A stretch of DNA of 64,000 nucleotides, from positions 62,001-126,000 of the forward strand of contig JAHDVF020000069.1 of assembly GCA_022606425.2 (NCBI GenBank), read 5' to 3'. The notes below the pieces were generated by a model that was not told the origin of the DNA, made no database searches, and was given only the letters and a program-made list of their open reading frames with translations. Numbering within the stretch: the stretch's first letter is position 1; every line of letters starts with the position of its first letter. This document shows positions 1-10,710 of this stretch, one piece after another. The DNA is from Lepidostoma basale (Eukaryota > Arthropoda > Insecta > Trichoptera > Lepidostomatidae). The position numbers and the translations under genes were made by a program.

Positions 1-560
1 TCTTGTGATGAAAGTTGATTAAAAATAATAACTAAATAAAACAATGATTTTTTTACTGACCTTTTCTCTTTTTTTGTTTGTTTGTATCCAGGAAGAAGTT
101 TTAATAAAAAAAACGTCGTTTTATTTCATTATTATTTTTATATTTCAATGTTAGCTGATTTGCATATACGCAATAAGAATAATGATATATTTTTTTGAAC
201 TAAATTATTCATGTTGTCACTGTTATTATATATTCTTGCGTCAAGTAATCTAGGTGCACTTTTCGTAACATTGCATCGAAATTGATATAGCGAATAAAAT
301 TACGAAATTCAGTACGACAAGCATTGTGCAAGGTATATTACGTTGTATTATATATAAGAATAGTAAAAGGGCTAGAGTTAAGTATAATGTAATTGATTCT
401 AAAGATAAAAAAAATCTTTTTTAATAATTTACTTTGGGAATCAATTTTTAATAACTTTTTTAATAAGTTTTCTTTTTTAATAACTTTTGCATAAATTTAA
501 AGGTAGGAGTTTAATGTTAATAGAGAATATATTTAAAAACGGTTACTAGAAACAAGGAAT
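1..560. repeat. AT-rich DNA with a fold-back repeat
   Basis: No gene is visible. Imperfect inverted arms at about 22-54 and 104-138 (both contain AAATAAAAC followed by a T run) resemble the arms of the fold-back elements near 16335 and 56945. The rest is plain AT-rich DNA. Confidence 0.4.
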
Positions 561-567
561 ATCAGTT

Positions 568-1066
568 CGCGATGACAACTTTAAGTGCACCATTCACTTT
601 GTTGCCTGCCCCAACCCTTCTTTCAATATTCCTCTCCACTCGCCCATCTCTTGTAAACATACCACCTAAATACACGAACATCATGTGTGGATACTGTATA
701 TACTCTGAGTGTCGAATGAAAATATAAGAAGTGAATGCTATGAATAAAAGTGAGTTATGAATAAAATAATGAAAGGATCATTAAGATGGTTTGGACATAT
801 GGAAAGAATGAATGAAGAAAGAATGGTAAAAAAATATATGTTATCAATGTAAATGGAACCAGAAATAGAGGAAGACAGAGGAAAACGTGGCACGATCAAA
901 TAAATCAAATATTGAATGTCGGCCATGTGAGGAGTCAGAGAAATCGATGCGCGTGCATGACACGATGTATGTTGAGGAAGCGAGAGAAATATGTCAGGAA
1001 AGAAAAGTGTGGCAGTCCATTCTTTCTGCCTACCCCTTCAGGGATACGGCGTGATGGTTAGTTACA
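568..1066 (+). mobile_element. RTE-A LINE copy with inverted 5' part (twin-priming shape)
   Basis: Bases 568-679 match the minus-strand RT region of the full-length element (30498-30607). Bases 681-1066 match its 3' end in plus orientation, ending GGCGTGATGGTTAGTTA. The two pieces are head to head with no repeat between them, the classic result of twin priming during LINE insertion. The copy is 5'-truncated, has frameshifts and codes for nothing. Confidence 0.8.
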
Positions 1067-1137
1067 ATAATTAGTTAGTTTTAGGAATAACAGTTACGTA
1101 AACGGAAAATTATGAAAGGATCACTGTGTTGTTTTGA

Positions 1138-1392
1138 CACATAGTCCGCATGGATCAAGAAATGATCCGGCTAGGGGAAGGGTTACCTTCCCTTAGCCAG
1201 TGGTTTTCAGTTAAATGGCGCCGAAGATACGACATACGCCTTCTTATTTGCTGATGGTACGGTCAGTGATCACATTGCCCAGGACTCGAGGACCACTCAA
1301 GGGTTTCGTCTTGCAAGGTGGCATTTCATAGCATTTTATAGGAACATAACTTCCAGTAGGGTATGTTCCACCGTAGCACTTCTAGTTATTCG
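1138..1392. repeat. Dispersed repeat H, copy 1
   Basis: This moderately GC-rich stretch shares phrases such as GGTTACCTTCCCTTAGC, an ATGGCGC..GAAG block and a GTATG-TCCACCGTAG end with 21455-21722. The family is not identified; a LINE 3' part is possible. Confidence 0.5.
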
Positions 1393-2400
1393 AATTCATC
1401 TACTATAAAAATATTTTCAATATATATAAATGTTATTATTTGTTGCGTTGACTGTAAGAATTCTGGGACGTTGCCATCTCTGCAGGTTTTAAATTGATTT
1501 GTATATACATATTGTATATTCACAGTATAATTAATTATTATGTATACATATTGTATGTCTTTGTCATTACATTCTTAGATATTCAAAGCACTATGCAAAA
1601 TGTTCGTCTGCCTAAATAAATTATTTATAAACCCCGATATAGAAGCGTGTCTTCAGATAATTATACACACAGGAACACTATGCACGGTGAATAACACGTA
1701 TACATTTTTTCGTTATTTACCTTAGCGAATCCATAAACACTTTTTTGGTGAATCATTGGATTAATCCATGACCTTCAGATTTTACGATCACATATCCAAT
1801 GTCGATTTTCGATTAGGTATTCCTTGATATTCGAAGGTCAAATGTACCAGCGAAGTTAAATCAAATAAAGAGGAACAAAAAATAATGCGATTTTGGACTT
1901 GTTTTATAAAACAGATATGTACATTTTTTAAGCTTATACTATTTTGGTATAATAAGATACGTTTAAATGAAGAATTATTATTACGAGATTCAGATGCATT
2001 ATTTATATGTTGGCAATGTTTACGTTAAAGTTATGTATGGCATGGGATAATATTATCTCCTTCTCTTCAACTGACACTTTTTACAGTCTGAAGTATACAA
2101 AAGCGTCTAAGGCTTTCTCTTGCGAAAAAAGTTTCTTTGCGATTTAGTTACTATGGTTACTCAGTCTCATATAACACGACTTTAATTCCAATTTACTATT
2201 ATCATCAATTTTAAAACTTCTAATGGACCAGGAAGCTAGTAGTCATCCGTAAAACATTGTTTTAGGCAAATGTTCAAACCTGAAAGATATGATGAACTAT
2301 ATTTTACATCTTCTGTATATCCATCGTCAATAAGTGTTAAACTTATTATGTTTAAACTTATATTTTAAACTTGTAGGTTGAACTAATGTTGTGAACTTTG
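1393..2400. other. AT-rich non-coding DNA
   Basis: I see no ORF with recognisable content and no clear repeat. It lies upstream of the first recognised coding exon of the plus-strand gene. Confidence 0.5.
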
Positions 2401-2410
2401 GTTGATTGTA

Positions 2411-2449
2411 TGACCTGACGATGCTAACATCGGTTAGTGAACGTCGTCA
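2411..2449 (+). ncRNA. Hammerhead-ribozyme-like motif, ACGU class
   Basis: Order of parts: TGAC (stem I), CTGACGA core (2415-2421), one extra T, G-CTAAC/ATCG/GTTAG-T hairpin (stem II), GAAC where GAAA is expected (one A missing), self-complementary ACGT, C, then GTCA closing stem I with 4 bp. The missing A would probably inactivate it. The layout matches the other hammerhead-like sites in the window. Confidence 0.4.
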
Positions 2450-2705
2450 GACGTCGCGACAAAATATAATCAATTGGGATATTAATAACAAAGTTTTTTT
2501 ATTTAAACAACTTATATTTTGAAATACAAATTTTTATGACACAATAATTTATTTACTTTTAGTCAAACGCGATTCGGACAGTCATCTATCTGGCTATGAA
2601 AATCAATGAAGATGATGCATTACAAATAAACTGAATAAATATATTTGGCGGTATTATTTATATAATAACTTTGCACCTAATATTATAATATCAATCAAAT
2701 ACTAT

Positions 2706-3165
2706 ATGAAAAATGGAACTATTCTTCTTTCGTCTAGCCATTTCCCGTTATTTGGGGTTATCTCTCTTATATGGCTCCGCCAAGTTTCGCGGTCCTTGGT
2801 CATTTGGCTGTCCTGTCCTGGTACCCTTAAGTCACGCTGCAAGAGCCCGGACCCAGTCTTCTCATTACATCTTCCAGTTGCAGGGCCTTGTGGACGATAT
2901 TACAGACATTCATCGCCCCTCCTGCTCACATGGCCGTTCCACCGCAGATGACGTTCTTTTTACTTTTCAAATCGGGGGGCGACTTTAATATTTCCTCTGA
3001 TAAGCTCATTTTTAGATCTGTCCAGCATTGTAACCTCAGTGGCCAACTCAGCATCTTCATTTCTGCCACGTGTAGCCTGTGTTCTCCTTGACGCCTTACA
3101 GCCCAACATTCGTATAGCAAATCAGATCTTCCGACGGTTCGGTACACCTTTCATTTTATTTGCGC
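2706..3165 (-). mobile_element. LINE fragment, family G (C-terminal RT region)
   Basis: Read on the minus strand the stretch translates, with stops and frame breaks, to the tail typical of RTE-type polyproteins: a segment like NELIRGNIKVAP, then LRWNGHVSRRGD. The ORFs seen on the plus strand are antisense shadows. Decayed copy, no protein expected. Confidence 0.6.
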
Positions 3166-3735
3166 GGGTACGTTGCTGTCACAGAGTACTCCAAAATACT
3201 ATATGAAAAATAACTAATTTACAATAAACCACCCGACCGTTTCCAATATGGGTACTATGGACCGCCAAACCATGAAAATTACGATACTTTGGTATACTTC
3301 ACATTGGTAAATCATGACACGTATGCACGTAACTTTATTCGTTTGTTCAAATAGGTGCTTTTAGATTTAGATTGATTTGGCATATCGTGTTTTTCTTTAT
3401 AGATTTTGTGCACCAGTCACATAAAATCACGTAAAATTTCTTCAACCATTTGCTTAACACGCAGACAACAATATTATTTTTAATAGTATACATTCAAAAG
3501 ATCTCACGTATACTACACTTTCTCTAATTTTATATATTCATTGCTATCTGATTGTGTGAAACGTATTTTTTTTCTTCTAATTTTGTATTGAAGGGGCTAC
3601 TTATAGTTCCATATATAAATAAAGTTGCTTCATAACACGTTAATATTTAGTTTTTTTTACTTTAAGACGTGTGCATATTTTTATATTATAAAGTATATTT
3701 TCTTGTGGTAAAAATTGGGTAAAGAACAATGGTGA
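3166..3735. other. AT-rich non-coding DNA
   Basis: No gene, RNA or clear repeat found. Confidence 0.5.
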
Positions 3736-3843
3736 CTTGAATGTTACCAATATTTGTACACAAATACTGGATTTTACTGGTTAATCATTTTTAAGTAATG
3801 GGTAAAATCCAGTATTTGTGTACAAATATTGGTAACATTCAAG
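3736..3843. repeat. Perfect 42-bp inverted repeat (hairpin)
   Basis: The left arm (3736-3777) starts CTTGAATGTTACCAAT. The right arm (3802-3843) is its exact reverse complement. The loop is 24 bases. Both ends break off abruptly. No flanking duplication or ORF explains it. Confidence 0.9.
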
Positions 3844-4029
3844 AAAAAACTGGTCCAAGTTTAAAAAAGCATAAAAATTGGAGAAGTATTCTCCTGGCGT
3901 TGTCTAGCAAATGTAGCCTTTCACATTGCATTAATAAAAAGATTTTCTGCTTAATGCTTACACCTATTCTTAATAGATGGCGCTAGTGTAGATTGAACTA
4001 GTAACATGTGAAGTGTGGTGCAACATAAT

Positions 4030-4197
4030 AGCATATATATAATACAACTTCCAAAAATTTGTCAGACGTGGTGTGTTCGTAAGAAGGGCGTAATGGGGAA
4101 TGTTGTTAACCAACCAATGACAGGTCATAAGTCCTGTAAACGCCCCGACCACCATATTCTGTTTCCAAAAAACAATTTACGTCTTCGTCTCTATTGA
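4030..4197 (-). repeat. Dispersed repeat P, diverged copy
   Basis: The reverse complement shares GACGAAGACGTAAA, TTTACAGGACTTATGACCTG and TCATTGGTTGG with the internal part of the piggyBac-like element (40151-40262) and with 53501-53612. It also shares the following block (ACATTCCCCATT ... TGACAAATTTTTGGAAG) with 53613-53680. It is probably a relic of the same transposon family or of an element inserted in it. Confidence 0.7.
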
Positions 4198-4836
4198 GAT
4201 ATAATCAATCCTTAACAATGGTGACGTCTAATTAAAATTGGATACATAACAATGATAGCGTCTAATTTCTTAATTTCTAGTCCCAAAAAATATGGTAAAG
4301 AACAATGATGGCATCTAATTAATATGTGCGCCATTGGGGGTCCGTCGCCATAATTTGGTATCGAGTTCTTATCGGAGTCATGCTGTAATTTCGGTTTTCA
4401 ATTTCCACCGGAGCCGCTTTCATTTCTCCTATTTTGTTTGAACACAGCGCGTGATGTGACGGGGTTCGCCATGAATTAGAATTACCTTATTATTATTCGT
4501 ATTAAAGAGGAACCGTTCTGAACTCATACCCCACAATTGTTCCTTCAAACATCATCTTTAATAAATAAAAATATATATTCACATATGTGCACTTTTACAA
4601 ACATCAGTATTCAATATATAATAACTGAATGCAAAAACTGCCTTATTTGTTAAACGTTTGTCGTCAACACTGTGGAACTCCATAAAGATAATTTTTTAAG
4701 AGTTAAAAGATTATTTAATTAATTTTAGAGTTTATTATTCTTGAAAAATTCAGTAGATTAATGAGCGGGTGAACGATATGATGAAATAAACTAATGTCGC
4801 TTTACTGATGCTTTATCAAACCTATATATTATATTA
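4198..4836. other. Non-coding stretch with short repeated phrase
   Basis: The phrase AACAATG(G/A)T(G/A)(A/G)CGTCTAAT occurs three times between 4214 and 4320, with a related copy at 3727. At 4330-4480 there is a more GC-balanced unique segment. No ORF is recognised. Confidence 0.4.
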
Positions 4837-5133
4837 TATAAGAAGTGAATGCAAGGCGAATTATATACATATATACAAAATAATAAAGAGGTCGTTAAGA
4901 CGGAAAAACATGTAAAAATAATGAATAAATAGTGGTAAAGATAGATGTGTTAAGGGTGTAAATGAAATAAATAGTAGTGGAAGACCGAATAAAAGTGACA
5001 CGATCCAATCTATTTAAAATTAAATGTCATCACGCGAGAGGTCGAAGATATCGGCATGCGTGCATGACACGATAGATGAATGTTGAGAAAGTGAGAGAAG
5101 TATGTTAGGAAATAACATTGTAGCGGTTAGTTG
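4837..5133 (+). mobile_element. RTE-A LINE 3' fragment, decayed
   Basis: Recognised by ATAAGAAGTGAATGC, AAATAATAAAG and the GTCGTTAAGACGG block through to GAGAGAAGTATGTTAGGA. The usual terminal GGCGTGATGG is lost and only GCGGTTAGTT remains. Many indels mark an old copy. Confidence 0.65.
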
Positions 5134-5417
5134 AATATAATAGTTTTTGTAAAAGGTAAATTAACGTAATTGTAAATTGAATGGTTGAAGTAAGTAAATA
5201 CTAAGTATCTACCTAAAAAAAGAAAATAATACATTATATACTAAAATTAGAATTAATAGCTTACCTTTCCAAAGTTTCATTACATACTATATAGTAAATT
5301 TACTTTAATGTCTATTTTATTTCAACCATTCAATTATCCATTGGTGTGTTTTGAATCATACACAATTCATTGGAGACTATTGTTTGTGGAAACAGTATCA
5401 GTATACCTTCGGGATAC

Positions 5418-6395
5418 AATTGAAGACTACAAGGGAAAAACAAGAAATATCAGTTAAAATTCAAAATAAATGTAATAATGCCATCTAGCGGCATTTGTAC
5501 GTATCTATCCACACGAAGATAGCTACAACATGAAGATAAATAAGGACAAAACAAAGCTGCTGACTGTAGGCCGAACGCAGCATCAGATGAGAGTAGTGAT
5601 GTCAGGAGTTCCACTAAAGAACACCAAGGAGTTTGTCTACCTCGGGAGCAAAATAACATGGGACGGTCGGTCTAAGAGCGAGGTCGACAGCCGTATACAT
5701 CAGGCTAGGCTAGCATTTAACAAAAGGTCGAAAATAATTGAGTCAAATAATATAGACCTAAAACTGAGAATACTCCTCATCAAGACCTATGTATGGAGTG
5801 TCTTGATGTACGGCTGCGAGACATGGTGCCTATCCGAAAGGGATAAGCGGAGACTAGAGGCTTTTGAGATGTGGTCCTATAGAAGACTCTTTGGAATTTC
5901 CTGGAGAGACCACATCACGAATGAGGAAGTTCTTCAAGGAATCGAAGGAGGAAGGCACCTGCTCAGGACCTTGTCCGAAAGGCGTGCAAGATGGATCGGC
6001 CATGTAATACGTCAAGAAGGTCTCTTGCATGCCATAATGGAGGGTATGATCGAGGGGACAAACTCTAGGGGACGCCCACGCCGAGAGTACCTGGAGGACC
6101 TGTTGGTGGACGTGCGCTGCTCATCATATGCAGATCTCAAAAGAGCCGCACAAGACAGGGAAAAGTGGAAGAGAATAATGGAGGAAATTGCTGCAAACCA
6201 ATCCCAGGATTGAAACCAGAGAAGAAGATCCACACTAAAATTTTCATATTAAAAAATCATGTGTGTCATCGACTATGGCCAGATAATCGATTGCTAATTG
6301 CTAAGAAATATATAGACTTTGATTAGCTTTATTCTCAATTTATTCAAATTAACCTTCTACTGACATTCCTTGTTTTTCCCCTGTAGTCTTCAATT
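5418..6395. mobile_element. Unit bounded by 37-bp inverted repeats around a LINE-D fragment
   Basis: Bases 5418-5454 and 6359-6395 are inverted copies with 34 of 37 positions matching; the outer end reads AATTGAAGACTACA. They enclose the family-D LINE ORF plus short AT-rich flanks. The unit could be a DNA transposon or fold-back element that a LINE entered or that captured one. No target duplication is evident. Confidence 0.55.
5530..6213 (+). pseudogene. LINE family D: open C-terminal part of RTE-type reverse transcriptase
   Basis: A 227-codon frame without stops, starting MKINKDKTKLLTVG and ending IAANQSQD. It corresponds to the region after the YADD core: NKDKTK, a FVYLGSKITWDG block (about residues 36-47), LMYGCETWCLSE (about 92-103) and the RRARWIGHVIRQEG / SRGRPRREYLEDLL block (about 150-190). 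The catalytic palm, endonuclease and upstream sequence are absent, so it cannot transpose alone. A second copy lies inverted at 8714-9540. The clean frame suggests recent arrival compared with neighbouring fragments. Family identity is sure; any cellular role is unlikely. Confidence 0.85.
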
Positions 6396-6971
6396 CAATT
6401 CCGTTGTTTCAAAAAATGAAAAAGATCTCACTAGGAGTTTCGCGCGGTTTCTCTGTAAACGTCGCCGTAATAATTATTTTTCGCCTTATCTACTCAGCGC
6501 AGTACTAAGCTCTGCAGGGAGGAGTTGATACAAATAAATGGCAGGCATATTGGAAAAAAATCCATAATACGTACTTATTAACTCCCCGCGTTGTCTCCCC
6601 AAAGACATTGGTTTCAACGATAGCTTATCAAAATTATTTCGTATTAAAATGGCACAGAATACAAATGACTTTATTGTCAACCGACTGTTTTAGGTTGTCC
6701 GAAGTAACGGGACTTGGTATTAACTAAAACCATTCTTATTCATTTGAGCATGTTTGATTCGGTCACAAAAACACTGGTTCATTGGATTTAAAACCGGGTC
6801 TGCCCTCAACCGCCCAAACCAGTTAAGATGTATCTTTTCGACTGGTTTGGATACATATTTAAAAAAAGCATTTTAGAACATAAATTTGCTTATTGTATTT
6901 TCCAAATCACATTAATATTATTTTGTATTTAACCATGGTATGTTTTTGATATTTGATGCTTACTAGTTTCG
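6396..6971. other. Non-coding, mostly unique sequence
   Basis: No recognised ORF or repeat. Base composition is slightly more balanced than the surroundings at 6420-6620 and 6690-6830. Confidence 0.4.
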
Positions 6972-7400
6972 CTAACTAACTAACTAACCATCACGCCGTC
7001 TTCCCGAAGGGTAAGCAGAAAGAATGGACTGCCACACTTTTCTTTCCTGACATATTTCTCTCGCTTCTTCAACATTCATACATCGTGTCATGTACGCGCG
7101 TCGATTTTCGACTCCTCACATGGCCGACATTCAATATTTGATTTATTTGATCGTGCCACGTTTTCCTCGGTCTTCCTCTATTTCTGGTTCCATTTACATC
7201 ATTAACGTATAATTTTTTTACCATTCTTTCTTCATTCATCCTTTCCATATGTCCAAACCATCTTAATGATCCTTTCATTATTTTTTTCATGACACCATCA
7301 TTCGCACCGCATTCACTTCTTATATTTTCATTCGGCACTCTATCATACACAGAGTTTCCACACATTCTTCTAAGAGATATCATTTCAACTGCATTTATTC
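6972..7400 (-). mobile_element. RTE-A LINE 3' fragment
   Basis: The (CTAA)n tail lies at 6972-6988, followed by CCATCACGCCGTCTTCCCGA and the reverse of the C-terminal coding region. It is readable as RRMCGNSVYDRVPNENIRSE and SLRWFGHMERMNEERMVKKL. It is 5'-truncated near 7400 at the NAVEM region. The frame is still mostly open, so it is a fairly young insertion. Confidence 0.85.
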
Positions 7401-7854
7401 GTTTCAAATTTCGCTTGTACCGAATATAAGCGAATTTAGTTGGCATCAAATATACGAGTATACGAGTATAATAACCACACGTGGTTAAATAAAGGATATT
7501 ATTATTTTATATCTAAAAATATTATATAATATAATAGTTATACTCCTTACCATATATAGCCATCGATTTTGCTCGCCCTGTGATGATATTAAATAGCTAT
7601 TCAATAAAATAATAATAATATTCGTGCTTCTTGGTATTTACTCCGACCGGCATTTCTGAGATCATTTCAATCTCCATCTTCTAATTTTATAAATAATATT
7701 TAAAATAATGCCATAATAGTGTATGATTCACGTGACAGTAAAATGGCGATGAACAAACTACCTAAATTTATTTTTCTTATACACAAATGAGATAAAACAA
7801 ACTAAAAACACGAAACGGTAGACAATAAAAAACAATATCGATATGAAACTAAGA
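7401..7854. other. AT-rich non-coding DNA
   Basis: No gene or repeat recognised. Confidence 0.4.
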
Positions 7855-8290
7855 GATCAAATCAAATCGGTTTATTTACTCATAAGATTATTACAAACAG
7901 CATAAATGTTTAAGGCATCTATTGAGTATAGGTAAAATGTTATACACATACAACATAATACCAGGAATGCATTAGATATGGTTCTACATTAGGAAGACAA
8001 GATACTTTCTAAAGTCGAGAGTATTTGTTCCCTGAACGTACCTTCACTAATACAAGTATATCAGAAGGATCCTAAATATGTCGACTTCAGGGAGTCAGTA
8101 ATCTTTCCAGAATTTGTAATATCTGAGCACTGCCTCACTAACACCAAAAATGTCCAAATCCGAGACGATTAAATTTAACGTCCGAATTGCTCTTCTTACT
8201 TGCATCACTAAAGGCAGGTTGGTTCTGCGCGTCGAAGCAAAGGACAATTGATGTCGGTGCTGTCACAGGTCAAAAGTATAGGAAGGTATC
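7855..8290 (-). mobile_element. LINE-like repeat J, longest copy
   Basis: It begins with AATCAAATC(A/G) and GTTTATTTACTCA, then a 3'-UTR-like stretch shared with 19855-20000 and 24513-24712 (TTTAAGG, CATAATACCAGGAA). Further in, minus-strand translation gives short phrases (VRQCSDI, INCPLLRRAEP) compatible with a non-LTR RT tail. The AAATC repeat would be its 3' tail. The clade is uncertain. Confidence 0.55.
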
Positions 8291-8330
8291 AGGAACAAAA
8301 AGACTTTCACGTGTCTTGAGAATCCTTAAA

Positions 8331-8708
8331 ATCTTCTCCCTAGCCTTCCCTCTACTGCTGGATGTAGGCCTCTTCCATCTGCCTTCATTTTTCACTATCC
8401 TGTGACGCTTCAATCCATTTTTTCCCGGCGACCACAACAATATCGTCAGCCCATCTCTTCTGTGGCCGACCGACACCCCTTGTGTTTTCCCATGGCCACC
8501 ACTTTAAGACTTTGGGAGTCCATCTTGAACTTGGCTGTCTGGCTACGTGTCCTGCCCATTGCCATTTCAATTTTTCGATCCGATCCACGATATCGGTGAC
8601 TTTTTTCGGCGTCTGATTTTTGTATTTGTAATTTTATCACTCAGACTTATGCCTAACATTTGCCGCTCCATGGATCGTTGCGTGCATTTCTATTTGTGGA
8701 CAGTATTT
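8331..8708 (-). mobile_element. LINE family B (RTE-type) 3' fragment
   Basis: Contains CTCTACTGCTGGATGTAGGC, typical of RTE 3' ends. Minus-strand translation gives MDRIEKLKWQWAGHVARQ and a GRPQKRWADDIV motif, with frameshifts. It abuts the LINE-D copy that starts at 8714. Confidence 0.75.
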
Positions 8709-8713
8709 AGTTA

Positions 8714-9540
8714 GTTAGAAAGTTTCAATCCTGGGATTGGTTTGCAGCAATTTCTTCTATTCTTCTCTTCCATCCTTCCTTGTCTTGTGCGGCTCTTTTG
8801 AAATCTGCATATGATGAACAGCGCACGTCCACCAACAGGTCCTCCAGGTACTTTCGGCGTGGGCGTCCCCTAGAGTTTGTCCCCTCGGTCATACCCTCCA
8901 TTATGGCATGCAAGAGACCTTCTTGACGTATTACATGGCCGATCCATCTTGCACGCCTTTCGGACAAGGTCCTGAGCAGGTGCCTTCCTCCTTCGATTCC
9001 TTTAAGAACTTCCTCATTCGTTATGTGGTCTCTCCAGGAAATTCCTAAGAGTCTTCTATAGGACCACATCTCAAAAGATTTTAGTCTCCGCTTATCTTTT
9101 TCGGATAGGCACCATGTCTCGCAGCCGTACATCAAGATACTCCATACATAGGTCTTGATGAGGAGTATTCTCAGTTTTAGGTCTATATTATTTGATTATA
9201 TTATTTTCGACCTTTTATTAAATGCAAGCCTAGCCTGATGTATACGGCTGTCGACCTCGCTCTTAGACCGACCGTCCCATGTTATTTTGCTCCCGAGGTA
9301 GACAAAATCCTTGGTGTTATTTAGTGGAACTCCTGACATCACTACTCTCATCTGATGTTGCATTCGCCCTACAGTCAGCAGCTTTGTTTTGTCTTTATTT
9401 ATCTTCATGTTGTAGCTATCTTGAAGAATGCCTTGCAAAGTTGCTAGGGCCTCCTGCAGTTCCTGCAATATCGTCAGCAAACCTTATCATGTCTATCTTT
9501 TGCCCGTGTATTCTTACAGTATTTATATCAATATAATAGC
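8714..9540 (-). pseudogene. LINE family D, second copy, frameshifted
   Basis: Very similar to the ORF at 5530-6213 but in opposite orientation and extending about 60 codons further upstream (LQELQEALATLQGIL). A small substitution/indel near 9195 breaks the frame into two open parts (8725-9135 and 9196-9480). The 3' end reads GATTGAAACTTTCTAACTAA. Noncoding relic. Confidence 0.85.
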
Positions 9541-9626
9541 CAAAACAAATTGTATATAGTACGATTATTTGGGTTGAAACAACCTGTTGTATACAAAAAA
9601 AAATGTATATAAAAAAAGAACATATG

Positions 9627-9830
9627 GGCGCGTTAAACTGACTTGGATCGCCTCGTTGTGAGGATGTTCTTTATACCAAGCACAGCGCAAGTAGATGGAT
9701 CCCGTGAGACAAATTAAAGCGTTTCTTTATTCCTGAGGCTGTGCGGGATATAATGAGTTCGTGCTGTATCCCGCGCCGCGCCCGGGACATCCTTCATCTC
9801 GCGGGCCCGTTAGAGCTGGAATTCTCCGCG
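9627..9830. promoter_or_regulatory. GC-rich island, possible promoter / 5' UTR exon
   Basis: This stretch is markedly richer in G, C and CpG than its surroundings, with GCGCCGCGCCCGGG and CTCGCGGGCCCG. On the plus strand it ends at CTCCGC followed by GTATGT, a plausible splice donor (about 9829). It lies 9.6 kb upstream of the first recognised coding exon, which itself has an acceptor and so needs an upstream 5' exon. This is the best candidate seen, but there is no direct evidence of transcription. Confidence 0.3.
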
Positions 9831-10039
9831 TATGTTAATCACTAAACAACTTTGTTTACCGTTCATTTCGAAACCGGCTTCATATAATATATTTTTGTTC
9901 TACTTCAATCTGCCCGAGCCCAAACCATATAAGAAGTAAGACACATCGTATTCATTGAAGATATTTTAGAAAGCTAGTTCGACAAGGAAGCGCGCTGTGA
10001 CTTGCTTCAAGGGGTTCGCCCGTCACGGAGGTAACAAAC

Positions 10040-10321
10040 AGCAATTACAGAATATGAATATAAACACACAGAGACAACAAAACAAGGCCAATTACATGCT
10101 ACCACAAATATTATATAACAACTGACATAAGGTCAAATATATAAGAAGAATAAAGTAAAACTTTGATAAGTTAAAGAGGAAACTAGTAGTATTCGTAATA
10201 ATGAATAATTAAAGAAGAAATATAATTTAAAAATGTAAAAAAAGGACAAGAAAAGTAGAGTAACTAGTTTCATTCGCCCCGAAGGGTTGCTCCAACCATT
10301 TTTTTTAAAAATCCCTTTCAT
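10040..10321 (-). mobile_element. Jockey/CR1-like LINE 3' end, copy 1
   Basis: About 280 bases are nearly identical to 61271-61566 (ATGAATATAAACACACAGAG, CCAATTACATGCTACCACAA, CGAAGGGTTGCTCCAACCAT). In the second copy this is followed by the C-terminus of a jockey/CR1-like polyprotein. Here it switches at 10321 to RTE-A sequence, so the copy is chimeric or was interrupted. Confidence 0.75.
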
Positions 10322-10500
10322 TAAGATCGTTCGGTATTCTATCATACAACATTTTCCCGCACATTCTTCTTAGTGATCTCATTTCTACGGCGTTTATCCT
10401 GCTTTCATCCTTATTTTGCCAGCTCCAAACTTCACTTCCATACATGAGGGTTGGCACTAGAACTCCATTTAGTACTGCCATCTTTGCTTCGTATTGTTTT
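10322..10500 (-). mobile_element. RTE-A fragment joined to the jockey/CR1-like end
   Basis: Minus-strand reading gives AKMAVLNGVLVPTLMYGSEV and INAVEMRSLRRMCGK. It lacks the RTE-A 3' end and starts exactly where the other LINE stops, which suggests template switching or a nested event. Confidence 0.7.
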
Positions 10501-10710
10501 CTATTACTGCAAATAGAAAACAATACAAATGAGGTGAAATCAAATATTCACCATTTTCTCAAATACTCGTATTCTTTACATACTCGTATTTCACAGAGAA
10601 CTTAATTGCCAATGTATTGAAAGTTAAGGCCTTACCACTGTGGAATTCCATTGTAATAAACTTTGAAAATTGAAAAAAACGTTGTTTGTTATCCACTAAA
10701 ATATTAAATA

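Noticed and set aside
9627..9830. rRNA fragment (TTAGAGCTGGAATTCTCCGC resembles antisense 18S)
   Set aside because: Agreement is limited to about a dozen bases and the rest does not resemble 18S or 28S.
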